Positions 6,059 to 8,148 of a stretch of 8,148 nt of DNA are shown here, in pieces (position 1 is the stretch's first letter; each line of letters starts with the position of its first letter). A program made the position numbers and the translations under genes. The notes beneath the pieces are model-generated. The model saw only the letters and a program-made list of their open reading frames with translations, searched no databases and had not been told where the DNA came from. The stretch is from Rhodospirillaceae bacterium UBA6608 (GTDB taxonomy: Bacteria > Pseudomonadota > Alphaproteobacteria > Rhodospirillales_A > Casp-alpha2): the NCBI GenBank assembly GCA_002433335.1, contig DJHY01000181.1:4252-12399 (forward strand), written 5' to 3'.

Positions 6059-6709
6059 CTATTTTTCTTTTGGAAACAAAGCCATAAATCGAATTTCGTC
6101 CTCAGCATCGGTCGAAGTCTCGATCCGTCCGCTTTCTGCGACCGCCAGCATCTGGGCGAAATAGGCATGGACGGAACGGGCATTCAGGACATCCGCCGGC
6201 GCGTTCGGATCAAGAGCTTCCGCAACGGTGTCTTTCAACGTCGCTCCCTGCCCAGCGGCGCTGACCGCCAGGCCCATTCCTTCGGGTAAAGCCGCCGTAT
6301 GAACCGTCACAGATCCGCCCCGCGGCAAACAGTCCGCCGCCAGCATGATCATCAACAATAAGACCTTCCCGACCGGCGCAGGCAGACTATCGGGCGCATG
6401 CGCGCTCTCCGGCCATTCCAGAACCGCCCGTCCCTCGGTCAGCAAGTCTCCGGCCAGTTCCCGGGCCTCGTTCAAGCTGAGCGTTCCGACGGCGGACGTC
6501 TTGCCGCCAGCCGCCCCGAAGGCGATCCTGAAGAATGCTAACCGGCGGGTGACCTCGGCTGCGCTGGACGTCACCAGATCCATGGCATCCGCATCCATTC
6601 CGCCGTCTTCGGCAAGTTCCAGGCCCGCGTTCACCGCGCCGGCCGGACCGACGAGGTCATGGCAAAGCCGAGAACACAACAACTGCGCAAGGCGAATATC
6701 GGCGGTCAT
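6059..6709 (-). CDS. chpT: ChpT-type histidine phosphotransferase
   Basis: A 216-residue protein starting with a helical dimerisation/phosphotransfer segment. The motif LCSRLCHDLVGPAGAVNAGL places the phosphorylatable histidine at H17, next to D18 and followed by VGP, as in ChpT. The second part (about 75-212) looks like a degenerate HATPase-type fold: it has the helix GKVLLLMIMLAADCLPRGG but lacks the ATP-binding N, G1 and G2 boxes, which fits a phosphotransfer protein and not a kinase. In the known pathway ChpT passes phosphate from the hybrid kinase CckA to CtrA and CpdR in the cytoplasm. ATG at 6709-6707 has GAGGAG about 12 bases upstream, somewhat far, so the start is slightly uncertain. 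It is on the same strand as cheA, 304 bp upstream of it; ctrA lies at the other end of the che cluster. Confidence 0.9.
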   Translation of the reverse strand: MTADIRLAQLLCSRLCHDLVGPAGAVNAGLELAEDGGMDADAMDLVTSSAAEVTRRLAFFRIAFGAAGGKTSAVGTLSLNEARELAGDLLTEGRAVLEWPESAHAPDSLPAPVGKVLLLMIMLAADCLPRGGSVTVHTAALPEGMGLAVSAAGQGATLKDTVAEALDPNAPADVLNARSVHAYFAQMLAVAESGRIETSTDAEDEIRFMALFPKEK

Positions 6710-6879
6710 GGCGTGCGGGTGCTCCTCGTGTTTTAATATTTTATCATTTTAATTTAGTGTCGCCCGCAGGAACGACGCCGACGACTATTGCCGACGCGCA
6801 AAAGGGGCACAAGGGCGAAGCGCCCGACCCGTACAGGACTATTATTGAAATTCCTGCCCGCAGAAGGTCGTTTCCCGGC

Positions 6880-6908
6880 TTCACGAACCAAGGGGAGCAT
6901 GCTATATT
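6880..6908 (+). promoter_or_regulatory. Sigma-70-type promoter of the formate dehydrogenase gene
   Basis: TTCACG (6880-6885, 4 of 6 to TTGACA) and TATATT (6903-6908, 5 of 6 to TATAAT) are spaced by exactly 17 bases on the plus strand. Transcription would start near 6914-6917, leaving a leader of roughly 190 bases before the ATG at 7106. Confidence 0.55.
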
Positions 6909-6915
6909 TTCGCTG

Positions 6916-6925
6916 TGGTATACCA
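6916..6925. promoter_or_regulatory. GntR/FCD-like operator TGGTATACCA at the start site
   Basis: A perfect 10-bp palindrome matching the TGGT-N2-ACCA pattern known for FadR/FCD-subfamily GntR regulators. It lies 7 bp after the -10 box, overlapping the predicted transcription start, a position suited to repression. The regulator gene is not in the window, and the assignment is by motif resemblance only. Confidence 0.5.
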
Positions 6926-7105
6926 AATGCCACATCAGCAAAATCGACCGATAAAAAGACTGACACAGAGAATTCGGCAAAAAGCCGAGCCGTATCAGAC
7001 AAAACGCCCCGCTGGGGGAGAACGTTGTTTTCAGCGCTCTCTTAAAGGCTAGAAGGCAGAAAATGCCCGACGGTCAGCGGACGCGAGCCAGGAGGAACCA
7101 TATTC

Positions 7106-8148
7106 ATGTCCACCGCCACCGCCCCGAAAGGACGCCGCCGCGAGCGCGCCGCCTTCGTCAAGGGCCGCCAGATTTCCGACGGGGCCATTTCAGCGATCAA
7201 TGACCTTTTGGGTGATCGGCCGCGCCGCCGTGAGTTTTTGATCGAATACCTACACCTGATTCAAGACAAGTTCGGCCACCTTTCAGCCGACAATCTGGCC
7301 GCACTGGCTGCTGAATTGCGCATGGCGCAGACCGAGGTCTATGAGGTCGCGACCTTCTATCATCACTTCGACGTGGTGAAGGAAGGCCAGGACGCGCCCC
7401 CGGCCATGACCGTACGGGTCTGCGACAGCATCACCTGTTCGATGAAGGGCTCCGGATCGCTTCTTGAAAAGCTGAAAGGCATCCTTGGGCCCGACGTACG
7501 CGTCATTCCCGCGCCCTGCGTTGGGGCCTGCGACAAGGCCCCCGTGGCGGTCGTCAAACAAAAGCAGATTTTCAACGCCGACGCCGACGCGGTCAAAACC
7601 GCCGTCGACGGCAACGACGTGGCGCAGCCCCTGCCTAAGTATAAAGACCTTGCCGCCTATCAAAACGAGGGCGGTTACAAGGTCCTTGGCGAATGTCTGA
7701 ACGGCTCCCGCGACCGTGAACAGTTGATCGAAGAGATCAAGGCCGCCGAACTGCGCGGCCTGGGCGGCGCCGGTTTCCCGACCGCCACCAAGTGGGGCTT
7801 TTTGAAGAACGCGCCGAAGCCGCGTCTGGTCGCCATCAACGGCGACGAAGGCGAGCCTGGCACCTTCAAGGACCGCTACTGCCTGGAGACCGATCCCCAC
7901 CGGGTGATCGAAGGCGCCTTGCTCGCCGCCTGGGCGGTCGAGGCCGAAGCCGTCTACATCTACCTGCGCGACGAATACCCCGCCTGCCGCGAGGTTCTGT
8001 TGGCCGAGATCGCAAAGGTCGAGGACGCGGGCCTGAACGGCGATATCAAGCTGAACCTGCGCCGCGGCGCGGGCGCCTATATCTGCGGCGAGGAATCCGG
8101 GATGCTGGAAAGCATCGAGGGCAAGCGCGGCCTGCCGCGACACCGCCC
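7106..8148 (+). CDS. NAD-dependent formate dehydrogenase, fused gamma-beta (FdsG-FdsB / NuoE-NuoF-like) subunit, 3' truncated by window
   Basis: The frame is open from ATG 7106 to the window edge: 347 codons, no stop. Strong GGAGGA at 7091-7096 supports the start. The N-terminal half is NuoE-like (about 25-165) with the [2Fe-2S] cysteines C106, C111, C138 and C142 and the signature TEVYEVATFYHHF. The second half begins a NuoF-like flavoprotein (about 190 on) with RGLGGAGFPTATKW (217-230), NGDEGEPGTFKDR (245-257) and GAGAYICGEESGM (321-333), which bind FMN and NADH. The ending GKRGLPRHR is typical of formate dehydrogenase beta subunits. This fused layout is known from the two-subunit tungsten/molybdenum formate dehydrogenase of Methylobacterium. 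It would pass electrons from the catalytic alpha subunit to NAD+. The FMN/4Fe-4S C-terminus and an fdsA-like gene are expected beyond the window. A NADH-reducing hydrogenase or a complex I subunit is a less likely alternative. The sequence before codon 20 is basic and has no signal peptide. Confidence 0.88.
   Translation, partial: MSTATAPKGRRRERAAFVKGRQISDGAISAINDLLGDRPRRREFLIEYLHLIQDKFGHLSADNLAALAAELRMAQTEVYEVATFYHHFDVVKEGQDAPPAMTVRVCDSITCSMKGSGSLLEKLKGILGPDVRVIPAPCVGACDKAPVAVVKQKQIFNADADAVKTAVDGNDVAQPLPKYKDLAAYQNEGGYKVLGECLNGSRDREQLIEEIKAAELRGLGGAGFPTATKWGFLKNAPKPRLVAINGDEGEPGTFKDRYCLETDPHRVIEGALLAAWAVEAEAVYIYLRDEYPACREVLLAEIAKVEDAGLNGDIKLNLRRGAGAYICGEESGMLESIEGKRGLPRHR

Larger units (their letters stand above)
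6710..7105. promoter_or_regulatory. Divergent intergenic region between chpT and the formate dehydrogenase gene
   Basis: These 396 bp contain no convincing gene. The chpT side (6731-6756) is a strikingly AT-rich island with TTTTAAT twice, 16 bp apart, probably part of the chpT promoter, though no good -35 is seen. A short hairpin, GGGCG-AAG-CGCCC, lies at 6813-6825, and a 7-bp inverted pair GCAGGAA/TTCCTGC at 6766-6772 and 6851-6857. The formate dehydrogenase side carries a clear promoter (6880-6908), an operator-like palindrome (6916-6925) and a leader of about 190 bases with a hairpin, TCGGC-AAAAA-GCCGA (6974-6988). Several short open frames here have no ribosome site or family resemblance. 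Confidence 0.5.

Noticed and set aside
6813..6825. Hairpin GGGCG-AAG-CGCCC as a terminator or small RNA end
   Set aside because: The stem is only 5 bp, has no proper T-run on either strand, and no gene ends next to it.
6757..6954. A 65-codon plus-strand open frame upstream of the formate dehydrogenase gene
   Set aside because: It starts at GTG with no Shine-Dalgarno, crosses the predicted promoter and operator, and resembles no known protein.
6744..7002. Two overlapping minus-strand open frames (78 and 82 codons) in the chpT-FDH spacer
   Set aside because: Neither has a ribosome site or a recognisable motif, and both overlap promoter-like elements.
7283..8143. A 286-codon minus-strand open frame opposite the formate dehydrogenase gene
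   Set aside because: The plus-strand frame has conserved NuoE/NuoF motifs and a strong ribosome site; the reverse frame is an antisense shadow.

Overview
The window reads as chromosomal DNA of a GC-rich, flagellated alphaproteobacterium, most likely of the Rhodospirillales type. The evidence is a CtrA C-terminus almost identical in character to alphaproteobacterial CtrA, a ChpT-type histidine phosphotransferase, a CheA with a fused receiver domain, and a NuoE-NuoF-type fusion typical of NAD-dependent formate dehydrogenases. No tRNA, rRNA, CRISPR array, insertion sequence or prophage gene was seen. The lineage is inferred from gene content and is not tested by any search.

Layout. Positions 1-198 (+) hold the last 65 codons of ctrA, followed by a 9-bp-stem terminator (225-248). 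From 6709 down to 272 everything is on the minus strand, in transcription order: chpT (6709-6059), cheA (5754-2833), cheY (2628-2263), cheB (2202-1084) and cheR (1087-272). cheB and cheR overlap by ATGA. cheY-cheB are 60 bp apart, cheA-cheY are separated by 204 bp holding two inverted repeats, and chpT-cheA by 304 bp holding several palindromes. ctrA and cheR converge on the shared hairpin. From 7106 to the right edge (+) lies the 5' part of a fused gamma/beta subunit of a NAD-dependent formate dehydrogenase. It is preceded by a recognisable promoter and a GntR-like palindrome; the 396 bp between chpT and this gene carry no convincing gene.

How it works together. CheA-CheY-CheB-CheR form a chemosensory signalling core: CheA autophosphorylates and donates to CheY and CheB, while CheR and CheB set receptor methylation. 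No cheW, cheD or receptor gene lies in the cluster, but CheA carries two CheW-like domains plus its own receiver, so part of the missing functions may be built into it. ChpT and CtrA are the middle and last members of the CckA-ChpT-CtrA phosphorelay, which in many alphaproteobacteria controls flagellar and chemotaxis genes. Their positions on both sides of the che genes tie the two signalling systems together physically. The formate dehydrogenase gene appears to be the start of an unrelated metabolic operon.

The parts most worth a second look are a 51-residue tandem duplication in the P1-P3 linker of CheA, the composite CheA architecture without a local CheW, structured non-coding elements before cheA and cheY, and a perfect TGGTATACCA palindrome just downstream of the formate dehydrogenase promoter.
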